DNA of 17,573 nt from a bacterium (GTDB lineage Bacteria; Chloroflexota; Chloroflexia; Thermomicrobiales; UBA6265), in contig JAPOLF010000012.1 of assembly GCA_029977305.1 (NCBI GenBank), forward strand, positions 1 through 17,573, written 5' to 3'. The position numbers were made by a program, and so were the translations under genes. The notes under the pieces are model-generated. The model did not search any database, was not told the origin of the DNA, and saw only the letters and a list, made by a program, of their open reading frames with translations. Below are positions 7,094 to 13,240 of the stretch, piece after piece. How positions within the stretch are numbered: the first letter of the stretch is position 1; every line of letters starts with the position of its first letter.

Positions 7094-8508
7094 TCGACCG
7101 TCACTGCTGGCCGCGTGTCGGCATGGCGCGTGGCCTGCTGGTAGGCGTAGGCGACTTCCAACACGAACCGATCTGCGTGGTGCGGCCCGACGATCTGGAT
7201 GCCGGTCGGCAGGCCATCGCTCGTGAACCCAGCCGGCACGCTGATGGTGGGGCTCTCGGTCACGGTGATGCGAGAGCACGACCGCATCCACTCGATGTAG
7301 CTGTGCATCTGCTGGCCGTCGATCTCCGTCGGGTACTCGGTCTCCACCGGGAAGGGCGGCACTTGGCTCACCGCGGTGACCAAGACGTCGTAGCGCTCGA
7401 AGAATTGGCGGGCGCGCTCGTAAACGGCAGACCGGAGCCGCTCGGCGCGGCCGAGTTCCGGCCCGGTCAGCGCGCGACCCTCCTCGATATTCCAGATCAC
7501 CGTCTGCTTGAGCAGGTCGCGGTGCGTGTCGAGGAGCTCGCCCAACCCCAATTCGAAGTCCCATGCGCGGAAGGCGTGGAATGCGTCATCCGCTCCATCC
7601 AAATCCGGCGCGATGTCTTCCACGATACACCCGAGCGAGGTGAAGACCGACCGCTGCCGCTCCACCACCTCGCGCACCCGCGGATCGAGCGGGAGGCCGC
7701 CGAGATCCGGGGCGAACGCCACCCGCAGGCCCTTCAGGTCCCGATCCAGCGGACCGGCGAAGGTGCTGCCCGGCACCTCGATCGAGAGCGGGGAGCGGCG
7801 GTCGGGTCCGGCGATCGCGGTCAGTTGCAGGGCGATGTCCTCCACGTAGCGGGCCATCGGCCCTTGCACCGCCATGGTGAACCACGAGCCCTTGTCGGGC
7901 CAGACCGGGATGAGGCCCGGCGAGGGACGGAACCCGACGACGTTGTTCCACCCGGCGGGATTGCGGAGGCTGCCGCCGAGGTCGCTGCCGTCGGCGATGG
8001 GGTGCATGCCGCAGGCGAGCCCGACGGCTGCGCCGCCGCTGCTGCCGCCCGCGGAGACGGCTTGGTTGTAGGCGTTGCGGGTGATCCCGAAGACGGGATT
8101 GAAGGTGTGCGACCCGGCGCCGAACTCCGGGGCGTTGGTCTTGCCGATGGTGATCGCGCCACCCTGCTGCAATCGCTCGATGATCAGGCTGCTCTGAGTT
8201 GGAATGTTGTTGGCATAGATGGGGGAACCGAACGTGGTGCGGATGCCAGCGGTGAGATTGGTCTCCTTGTGCGCGATCGGGAGGCCGTGAAGGGCACCGA
8301 TGGGATCGCCGGCGGCGAGGGCGGCGTCTGCCGCTCGGGCCCCCTCCAGCGCGCGCTCCGGGAGCAGCGTGACGATGGCATTCACCGCAGGGTTGACCTG
8401 CTCGATCTGACGGAGAGTGGCCTCCATCAATTCGACCGCGGAAAGACGTTTCCTTCGGAGGTCTGCGGCGAGGGTGGTGGCGCTGCGGAAGAGCACATCG
8501 GTGGACAT
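7090..8508 (-). CDS. Amidase-signature family enzyme
   Basis: 472-residue amidase of the Ser-cisSer-Lys class, hydrolysing an amide to a carboxylate and ammonia. Visible triad: Lys81 in PIAHKETN, cis-Ser156 in SAGGSSGG, and nucleophile Ser180 in GSDLGGSLRNPA, with the 24-residue spacing between serines usual for the family. The C-terminal half has the expected PAISVPAG-like segment (PTISVPAGF) and GLPTGIQIVGP. The ATG at 8508 is supported by GAGG (8518-8515, minus strand) six bases upstream; the open frame beyond it is Pro/Arg-rich and looks non-coding. Without a gatB or gatC nearby, a free amidase (amide, nitrile-degradation or peptide-amide type) is more likely than GatA of the tRNA amidotransferase. 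The substrate cannot be read. It is the only complete gene in the window ending in TAA. It is divergent from the HTH regulator gene, which might control it. Confidence 0.93.
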   Translation of the reverse strand: MSTDVLFRSATTLAADLRRKRLSAVELMEATLRQIEQVNPAVNAIVTLLPERALEGARAADAALAAGDPIGALHGLPIAHKETNLTAGIRTTFGSPIYANNIPTQSSLIIERLQQGGAITIGKTNAPEFGAGSHTFNPVFGITRNAYNQAVSAGGSSGGAAVGLACGMHPIADGSDLGGSLRNPAGWNNVVGFRPSPGLIPVWPDKGSWFTMAVQGPMARYVEDIALQLTAIAGPDRRSPLSIEVPGSTFAGPLDRDLKGLRVAFAPDLGGLPLDPRVREVVERQRSVFTSLGCIVEDIAPDLDGADDAFHAFRAWDFELGLGELLDTHRDLLKQTVIWNIEEGRALTGPELGRAERLRSAVYERARQFFERYDVLVTAVSQVPPFPVETEYPTEIDGQQMHSYIEWMRSCSRITVTESPTISVPAGFTSDGLPTGIQIVGPHHADRFVLEVAYAYQQATRHADTRPAVTVD

Positions 8509-8645
8509 CGGCAACCTCGGGCTGAGCGCGGTCGGAGGCATCCCGGCGAAGCGTCCGGGTGGGCCTGAGGGCGCCATTGTCGCGGGAATCGCGGCAGACT
8601 GCTGCTCCAGGATTCCGACCCTCATCATCGGAGATGCGTCATGAA

Positions 8646-8673
8646 TTGACAGTGTGGGCATCGGCGATACACT
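8646..8673 (+). promoter_or_regulatory. Consensus-like sigma-70 promoter of the HTH regulator gene
   Basis: Perfect -35 TTGACA (8646-8651), 16-base spacer, then TACACT (8668-8673; 4/6 to TATAAT). Transcription should start near 8680, leaving a leader of about 85 bases. This is the best promoter match I found in the window. It lies in the 257-base gap between the divergent amidase and regulator genes; the amidase-proximal part of the gap (8509-8640) shows only that gene's ribosome binding site. Confidence 0.62.
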
Positions 8674-8681
8674 GCCCGCAC
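8650..8681. promoter_or_regulatory. Dyad overlapping the regulator promoter (candidate operator)
   Basis: Two overlapping inverted repeats span the spacer and -10: CAGTGT (8650-8655) with ACACTG (8669-8674), a perfect six-base match, and GTGTGGGCA (8652-8660) with TGCCCGCAC (8673-8681), eight of nine. The arms start at the last bases of the -35 and end at the expected transcription start, so a bound dimer would block or remodel the promoter. The downstream HTH protein is the obvious candidate ligand, but that is inference. Confidence 0.5.
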
Positions 8682-8765
8682 GATGCGCGGGGTTGCGGTC
8701 TGCCGAGGGTGGGCCGATCCCGGGCGGAGGCACCAGCCGCGCCGACTCAATGAGGAGTTGGCGAC

Positions 8766-9488
8766 GTGGGGAGACCGGCAATGGCGCGAGGTCGAGCCGC
8801 ACAGGGGCAGCACGCGACGGATGGCGCGAATGGCCGGACGTCCGAGCAGGCACCGAACGGGCGATGGATGACAATCCATGCCGCCTGTGATCTGTTGGGG
8901 GTGGACCAATCCACCCTGCGGCGGTGGAGCGATGCGGGGAAGGTCCCGGTCTTCCGGACGCCCGGGGGGCATCGGCGCTATGCCGAGGCGGATCTGCTCG
9001 CGATGGTCGGCATGACCACGCGACCACAGCAGCCGAAGGTGACCCACCAAAGTCTCACCGACCGCTCCCTGCTCGCCTACGAGGAGCAATACCTGCGTGG
9101 GGCGCGTGAGCGGCGCTGGTTCGATGCGTATGGGGCGTCGACGCAGGAGGAGCATCGCCGCCTCGGCCGCCGCTTGGTGGATCTCGCGATGCGGTACGCC
9201 GCGACGAGTTCCGCCTCGGACGAGCGGCAGTCGCTGCTGGACGAAGGGCGGCAGATCGGCGTCCATTACGGTCGGTCAGGCGCTGAGCACGGGCTGTCGC
9301 CGGCGGAGACGCTGCAGGCGTTCCTCTACTTCCGCTATCCGCTGACGCGGGCGGTGACCTCGATGATCGAAGACGAGGAGTGGGCGGCAAAGCGAGTCGT
9401 CCGGCTCTTCGTGGAGATCGAGTACTTCATGGACCAGGTGCTGACCGCCACCATCGAGGCGAATGAGCAGGTGGCTGTCGCCCGCTGA
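8766..9488 (+). CDS. MerR/excisionase-type HTH regulator with C-terminal helical sensor domain
   Basis: 240-residue putative transcription factor. After a short polar N-terminus, residues 34-80 form a winged-helix DNA-binding unit of the HTH_17/MerR type: W-M-T-I-H-A-A-C-D-L-L-G-V-D-Q-S-T-L-R-R-W, then the hallmark FRTPGGHRRY. The remaining ~130 residues are helical, with YGRSGAEHGLSPAETLQAFLYFR and a closing IEYFMDQVL segment, which recalls the globin-like RsbRD N-terminal domain fused to HTH units in many high-GC bacteria; that assignment is tentative. No enzyme motif is present. GTG 8766 has AGGAG (8753-8757) eight bases upstream; ATG 8781 with GGGGAG seven bases upstream is an equally possible start, shortening the protein by five residues. 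It is preceded by a strong promoter overlapped by a dyad, consistent with autoregulation, and may act on the divergent amidase gene. Nothing notable is seen in the 94 bases after it apart from the next gene's signals. Confidence 0.82.
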   Translation: MGRPAMARGRAAQGQHATDGANGRTSEQAPNGRWMTIHAACDLLGVDQSTLRRWSDAGKVPVFRTPGGHRRYAEADLLAMVGMTTRPQQPKVTHQSLTDRSLLAYEEQYLRGARERRWFDAYGASTQEEHRRLGRRLVDLAMRYAATSSASDERQSLLDEGRQIGVHYGRSGAEHGLSPAETLQAFLYFRYPLTRAVTSMIEDEEWAAKRVVRLFVEIEYFMDQVLTATIEANEQVAVAR

Positions 9489-9582
9489 CCGCCGTTCGCC
9501 TCGGTATGGTGGGTTACGCACCGACTCGTCCACGCGGCCCAATCCTGCGTATCCTCAGGTGAATCGACGCCACTGAGGACCC

Positions 9583-11247
9583 ATGCCCATGGACGCACAG
9601 CATCGACAGGAATGGTTGCGACGTGCCGGCAAGGCCGGGGCGTTCGCCGCCTTGGTGATGGTCGCGGTGCAACTCGCACTGCGCATCATCGTCGGAGCGG
9701 AGGGCACGCCCTCGCTCGCTGATCTCATTGTTGGGATGGTTGCCCGGTTGACGCCGGTGCCGGTCTTCGGCTGGATCACCGAGACGTTCGGGAGCCTCGG
9801 TCAGAATCTGTTGTTCGTGCTGGTGTTGGTCGCGATCATCGGCGTGGGTTGGGCGGCTGGCCGTGAAGCCGGCAAGCGCGTGCTGCCCTCGACGGCACCG
9901 CTCCTCGCGGCGGGGATCGTCGCCGCGGTGCTGTTCGCGGTCACCGGCCTCGTGATCGCCCCACTCGGGGGCTTCGGCGTGTTCGGGCTCGGTAGCGAGC
10001 ACGCAATCGCCATCCTCTGGCAGTTGGTGCTGACCTTCGCGGTGTGGGCGCTCGTCTGGGCGTGGAGTGTGGGTGCGCCGGCGCAGGTTGTTTCTGATGC
10101 GCAGCCGGATGCCTCACCGAAGATGCAGCGACGCGCATTCATCGAAACCGGGGCGGCGACGGCGAGCGCGCTGGGATTGGTCGCCGTGACCGCGTGGATG
10201 GCGCAGCGCCTGATCCGGATCCCCAAGACGTCGGATCTGGTGGAGGACCAAGCGCAGGCGGATCGGATCCTCGCCACGGCGGAAGCGGGACGAGCACCTG
10301 CCGGAGGCGTGGCCGCAACCCCGGTTGCCGCGGACCTTCCGTCCTTTGACACCCTCGAGGAAGAGGGACGGTTGACGCCGCGGTTGACCCCGGTCGCCGA
10401 CTTCTATCACGTCTCCAAGAACATCGCCGACCCGATCGTGGCGGCAGACGGGTGGACCCTGACCATCGACGGTCTGGTCGATCGCCCGCTCACGCTGACC
10501 CTCGATGATTTGCGGGCGCGCGAGCAGGTGCAGCGGATCACGACCCTCGGGTGCATCTCGAATGAATTGAATGGCGACCTGATCTCGACCGGCGAGTGGA
10601 GCGGCATCCCGCTTGCGGCGCTGCTCGCGGAGGTCGGGCCGATGGCGTCGGTGGTCGATGTCCGCTTCGAGGCGGCGGATGACTACGAGGACTCGATCCC
10701 GCTGGCGCAGGCGATGGACCCTGACAACCTGCTGGTGCTCGGGTTGAATGGCAAGCCATTGACTGATGACCACGGCTTCCCGGCGCGGTTGATCGTGCCG
10801 GCCATCTACGGCATGAAGAATGTGAAGTGGATTCGGCGGATCGAGCTTGTCGACGTGGACTTCAAGGGGTACTGGCAATCCCGCGGCTGGAGCGATCCGG
10901 CGCCATACCAGATCTGGGGCCGCATCGACACCCCGGCGAGTGGCGAATCAACTGCCCCCGGCACGATCGTGGCGGCTGGCGTCGCATTCGCTGGGGATCG
11001 CGGGGTGGAGCGCGTGGAGTGCTCCATTGACGGCGGGACCACCTGGTGGGAGGCCGAGCTCGAGTCTGCGCTGAATCCGCCGTTCACCTGGGTGCGCTGG
11101 GAGACCGGGTTCGAAGCGACCAGCGACGTCGATCTCTGGATCCGGATCACCGACGGCGAGGGGACCGTCGCCCCGCAGGCCGAGCGCCCGCCGCTGCCCG
11201 ATGGCGCGACCGGTTGGCCGGCCCGGCAGGTGAAGGTGCGGTCCTAG
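9583..11247 (+). CDS. Membrane-anchored sulfite-oxidase-type molybdopterin oxidoreductase, dual Sec/Tat architecture
   Basis: 554 residues. Four hydrophobic helices (about 17-37, 74-93, 105-130, 144-164) are followed by a polar loop and an internal twin-arginine motif, QRRAFIETG (Arg183, Arg184), ahead of a fifth hydrophobic stretch. The C-terminal two thirds is a sulfite-oxidase-like molybdopterin domain: WTLTIDGLVDRPLTLTLDDL, the molybdenum-ligating Cys324 in TTLGCISNE, PARLIVPAIYGMKNVKWI, then the Mo-co dimerisation (Ig-like) domain with VERVECSIDGGTTWWEAEL. With four helices placing the loop inside, the RR motif would be cytoplasmic and the folded cofactor domain exported by Tat, as described for dual Sec/Tat proteins of Actinobacteria. 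The substrate (sulfite, methionine sulfoxide or other) is unknown, and no cytochrome partner is adjacent. ATG 9583 follows GAGG (9575-9578) by four bases; ATG 9589 would be ten bases away. A TATCCT box (9550-9555) may be its -10. Confidence 0.9.
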   Translation: MPMDAQHRQEWLRRAGKAGAFAALVMVAVQLALRIIVGAEGTPSLADLIVGMVARLTPVPVFGWITETFGSLGQNLLFVLVLVAIIGVGWAAGREAGKRVLPSTAPLLAAGIVAAVLFAVTGLVIAPLGGFGVFGLGSEHAIAILWQLVLTFAVWALVWAWSVGAPAQVVSDAQPDASPKMQRRAFIETGAATASALGLVAVTAWMAQRLIRIPKTSDLVEDQAQADRILATAEAGRAPAGGVAATPVAADLPSFDTLEEEGRLTPRLTPVADFYHVSKNIADPIVAADGWTLTIDGLVDRPLTLTLDDLRAREQVQRITTLGCISNELNGDLISTGEWSGIPLAALLAEVGPMASVVDVRFEAADDYEDSIPLAQAMDPDNLLVLGLNGKPLTDDHGFPARLIVPAIYGMKNVKWIRRIELVDVDFKGYWQSRGWSDPAPYQIWGRIDTPASGESTAPGTIVAAGVAFAGDRGVERVECSIDGGTTWWEAELESALNPPFTWVRWETGFEATSDVDLWIRITDGEGTVAPQAERPPLPDGATGWPARQVKVRS

Positions 11248-11558
11248 AGCGTCGCCCGCTGCATAGGTGTCAGGAAAACCCTTACAGCGATCAGGTGTTT
11301 CCTGACGCCGTTTGCGCGAGATTCGGCAGTGATTCCCGACCGACAACTCACGCCCCTGAGCCTATCCTGAGGATGAAGGCGTCGGTGGGGGCAGCCGTGG
11401 CACGAACCCCGGGGATGCCTCCGCCGATTTGGACGCCGCACGGAAACGTCGGCTCGTCGGGGGGTTCCGTCATGCAACAGGTCCCTGTTCACCACCGGGT
11501 CGAAGGTCAGCAGATGCAACGGGCAGGTGGGTCGGTCGCGGTGCACCCGGGGTGGATG
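11248..11558 (+). other. Intergenic region between molybdoenzyme and MarR genes
   Basis: About 310 bases without a convincing gene, depending on the MarR start. The first 60 bases hold a strong inverted repeat (listed separately). A TATCCTGAGG string (11363-11372) offers a possible -10 (TATCCT) for the MarR gene. From 11373 the MarR frame is open with ATGs at 11373, 11472, 11556 and 11559, so part of this stretch may be coding. The translated part before 11556 is Gly/Pro/Gln-rich and unlike a MarR N-terminus. Confidence 0.5.
11266..11309 (+). repeat. Inverted repeat with alternative pairing, downstream of the molybdoenzyme gene
   Basis: GGTGTCAGGAAA (11266-11277) and TTTCCTGACGCC (11298-11309) pair over 12 positions with one G-U wobble, around a 20-base loop. 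The loop holds a second TCAGG (11291-11295) that can pair with the same right arm (CCTGA 11301-11305) as a smaller, mutually exclusive hairpin. It starts 19 bases after the molybdoenzyme stop. Only three T's follow, so it is a poor intrinsic terminator; an operator, a 3'-end stabiliser or an attenuator are alternatives. Confidence 0.5.
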
Positions 11559-12038
11559 ATGAAGAACGACGTTTCCGGCTACGTGGTCCTCTCGACGGAA
11601 TCGGACGTCCGGTTCGCCGCGGTGTCGCAGGTGCTCAAAACCGCCGGGTATCTCGACCGCGCGGCGTCGGATCTGCTCAGCGAGTTGGGGATCACCGCCG
11701 GGGCGTTCAATGCGCTCCTCGAGATCGAGCGACACGGTGAGGACGGCATCGCCCCCTCCGAGTTGGCGCGATCGCTCGCGGTGGCGCGGCGCACGGCGAC
11801 GCTGTACGTCGATGTCCTCACCCAGAACGGCTGGGCGAGCCGTCGGCCGCATCCGGATGATCGCCGGATGGTGCTCGCCAGCCTGACGCCTGATGGGCGC
11901 TCCCTGCTGGATCGGGTCGGAGAGACCTATCGACAGCGCCTCGCCGACCTGCTCGGCAGCATGGGCAGCGACGATGCCAACCAATTGCGATTGCTCCTTG
12001 CGATGATTCCCCTGAAAGAACGCACCGCGGCGGACTGA
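11559..12038 (+). CDS. MarR-family transcriptional regulator
   Basis: About 159 residues, the usual MarR length. A helical N-terminal dimerisation part is followed by the winged helix: LGITAGAFNALLEIERHGEDGIAPSELA, the recognition helix segment ARSLAVARRTATLYVDVLTQNGW, and the wing with the family's D-x-R motif, HPDDRRMVLASLTPDGR. It should bind palindromic operator DNA as a dimer and respond to a small ligand or oxidant; the ligand is unknown. The start is uncertain: ATG 11559 has a G-rich GGGGTGG just upstream and gives a clean MKNDVSGYVV N-terminus, but ATG 11472 (188 residues, GGGGGG seven bases before it) is also open. It follows the molybdoenzyme on the same strand across about 310 bases containing an inverted repeat that could be its target. 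A GC-rich hairpin lies 32 bases past its stop. Confidence 0.85.
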   Translation: MKNDVSGYVVLSTESDVRFAAVSQVLKTAGYLDRAASDLLSELGITAGAFNALLEIERHGEDGIAPSELARSLAVARRTATLYVDVLTQNGWASRRPHPDDRRMVLASLTPDGRSLLDRVGETYRQRLADLLGSMGSDDANQLRLLLAMIPLKERTAAD

Positions 12039-12069
12039 TCAAGCCTCCAACCCCCATTCCCCAGGCATC

Positions 12070-12095
12070 GGCGGGGTCGCGTGCGCGGCCCCGTT
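12070..12095 (+). terminator. GC-rich hairpin after the MarR gene (possible terminator)
   Basis: GGGGTCGCG (12073-12081) pairs with CGCGGCCCC (12084-12092) with one G-U, extended outward by a C-G and two G-U pairs. It begins 32 bases after the MarR stop and is followed by TTGGTGTCT, a mixed rather than pure T tract. It is a likely RNA stem and plausible, but not certain, terminator before the aminotransferase gene. Downstream, GATAAT (12126-12131) is a good -10-like hexamer for that gene, without a clear -35. Confidence 0.42.
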
Positions 12096-12169
12096 GGTGT
12101 CTCCGCGTGAATCGGGCGAGGCGGGGATAATGACGTGGTCAACGGCCAGAGCATCGGCAGGAGGACGTC

Positions 12170-13240
12170 ATGGCGCTGCCCTATCTCGCGGATCCGCGTG
12201 TGCTGTTCGATCCGGAACCTGGATCGGTGTATCTCGATGCCGCCACCTATGGCCTGCCGCCACGCCCGACGGTGGAGGCCCTGCAGCGCGCGCTCTCGCG
12301 CTGGCAGGCGGGTTCGGCGGATTTCGTCCCGGAGTGGGATGACATCGCCGAGGAGTGCCGGGCGCTGTTCGCGGAGTTGATCGGTGGAACGCCCGAGGAG
12401 ACGGCGTTGATCCCGACCGTCTCGGCCGGGATCGCGCTCGTGGCGGCCTCGTTGCCGACGGGCACCGAGGTGGTGATCGCGGACGACGAATTCACCTCGG
12501 TGCTGTTGCCGTTCCTGGTCGCGGCGGAGGAGCGCGGGGCGGTGATCCGCCGTGTGGCCTTCGCCGACCTCGCCTCAGCGATCCGACCGGGGACGGGATG
12601 GGTGGCGGTCAGTTACGTGCGCTCGCAGGATGGGCGGGTGGCGGATCTCGCGGGGATCATCGCGGCCGCGCAGGCGGTTGGGGCGCGGGTGATGGTCGAT
12701 GCCACCCATGCCGTGCCGATGATGCCGATCCGTCCCCACCTCGACGGAATTGATGTCCTGCTCGCGCATGGATACAAGCACATGTTGTGTCCGCGTGGGG
12801 TGGGGTTCATGCACGTCCGCCGATCCGCGGTGCCGACGATCGCGCCGTACTACGCGAACTGGCGGAGCGCGCATCGGCCGTACGGCGGCGATCTCACCCT
12901 GCCGGACACCGCCGAGCGGTTCGACCTCTCGCTGGCCTGGCACGCGTGGGTGGGTGCGTTGCCGTCGATGCGCCTGCTCGTCGATTGGATGAATGAGGAT
13001 GCGTACGCCCGTCCATTGGCGCAGGCGAGGGCGCTCAGCGACCTGCTCGGGCAGCCTGCGACGGGCTCGACGGTCTTCAGCGTGCCGGTGAACGATGCCG
13101 ACGCCGTGACCCTCGCCCTCGCCGAGTCCGGCGTGCGCTGCGCCGCCCGTGCGGGCAAGGTCCGCCTCTCGACCCACGTCTGGAACAGCGACGAGGACAT
13201 CCGGCGCGCGGCGGAGGTGCTGTCGCCCTTCGTGCGCTAG
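12170..13240 (+). CDS. Class V aminotransferase-fold PLP enzyme
   Basis: 356-residue PLP-dependent enzyme of the class V group (cysteine desulfurase / isopenicillin-N epimerase / kynureninase-like). The N-terminus VYLDAATYGLPPRPTVEAL fits the substrate-binding start of the fold. VMVDATHAVPMMPI carries the PLP-pyridine Asp177 and His180, and AHGYKHMLCPRGVGFM carries the Schiff-base Lys203. I see no active-site cysteine loop of NifS/IscS type, so cysteine desulfurase activity is unlikely; an aminotransferase, epimerase or lyase acting on an amino acid is more probable. The C-terminal domain ends with RLSTHVWNSDEDIRRAAEVL, typical of the fold. The start is very secure: AGGAGG (12159-12164) five bases before ATG 12170. 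Its stop interlocks with that of glgX. No neighbour suggests the pathway. Confidence 0.9.
   Translation: MALPYLADPRVLFDPEPGSVYLDAATYGLPPRPTVEALQRALSRWQAGSADFVPEWDDIAEECRALFAELIGGTPEETALIPTVSAGIALVAASLPTGTEVVIADDEFTSVLLPFLVAAEERGAVIRRVAFADLASAIRPGTGWVAVSYVRSQDGRVADLAGIIAAAQAVGARVMVDATHAVPMMPIRPHLDGIDVLLAHGYKHMLCPRGVGFMHVRRSAVPTIAPYYANWRSAHRPYGGDLTLPDTAERFDLSLAWHAWVGALPSMRLLVDWMNEDAYARPLAQARALSDLLGQPATGSTVFSVPVNDADAVTLALAESGVRCAARAGKVRLSTHVWNSDEDIRRAAEVLSPFVR

Noticed and set aside
5684..7564. 626-residue open frame on the minus strand
   Set aside because: It lies antisense to the unmistakable DAHP synthase gene and part of the amidase region; the translation is Arg/His-rich without motifs. 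Long antisense frames are expected in GC-rich coding DNA.
7123..8568. 481-residue open frame on the plus strand
   Set aside because: Antisense to the amidase with an intact Ser-cisSer-Lys triad; shadow frame.
8683..8871. Near-leaderless 62-codon ORF starting just after the predicted transcript start of the HTH gene
   Set aside because: No ribosome binding site, Arg/Gly-rich translation, and it overlaps the well-supported regulator gene in another frame.
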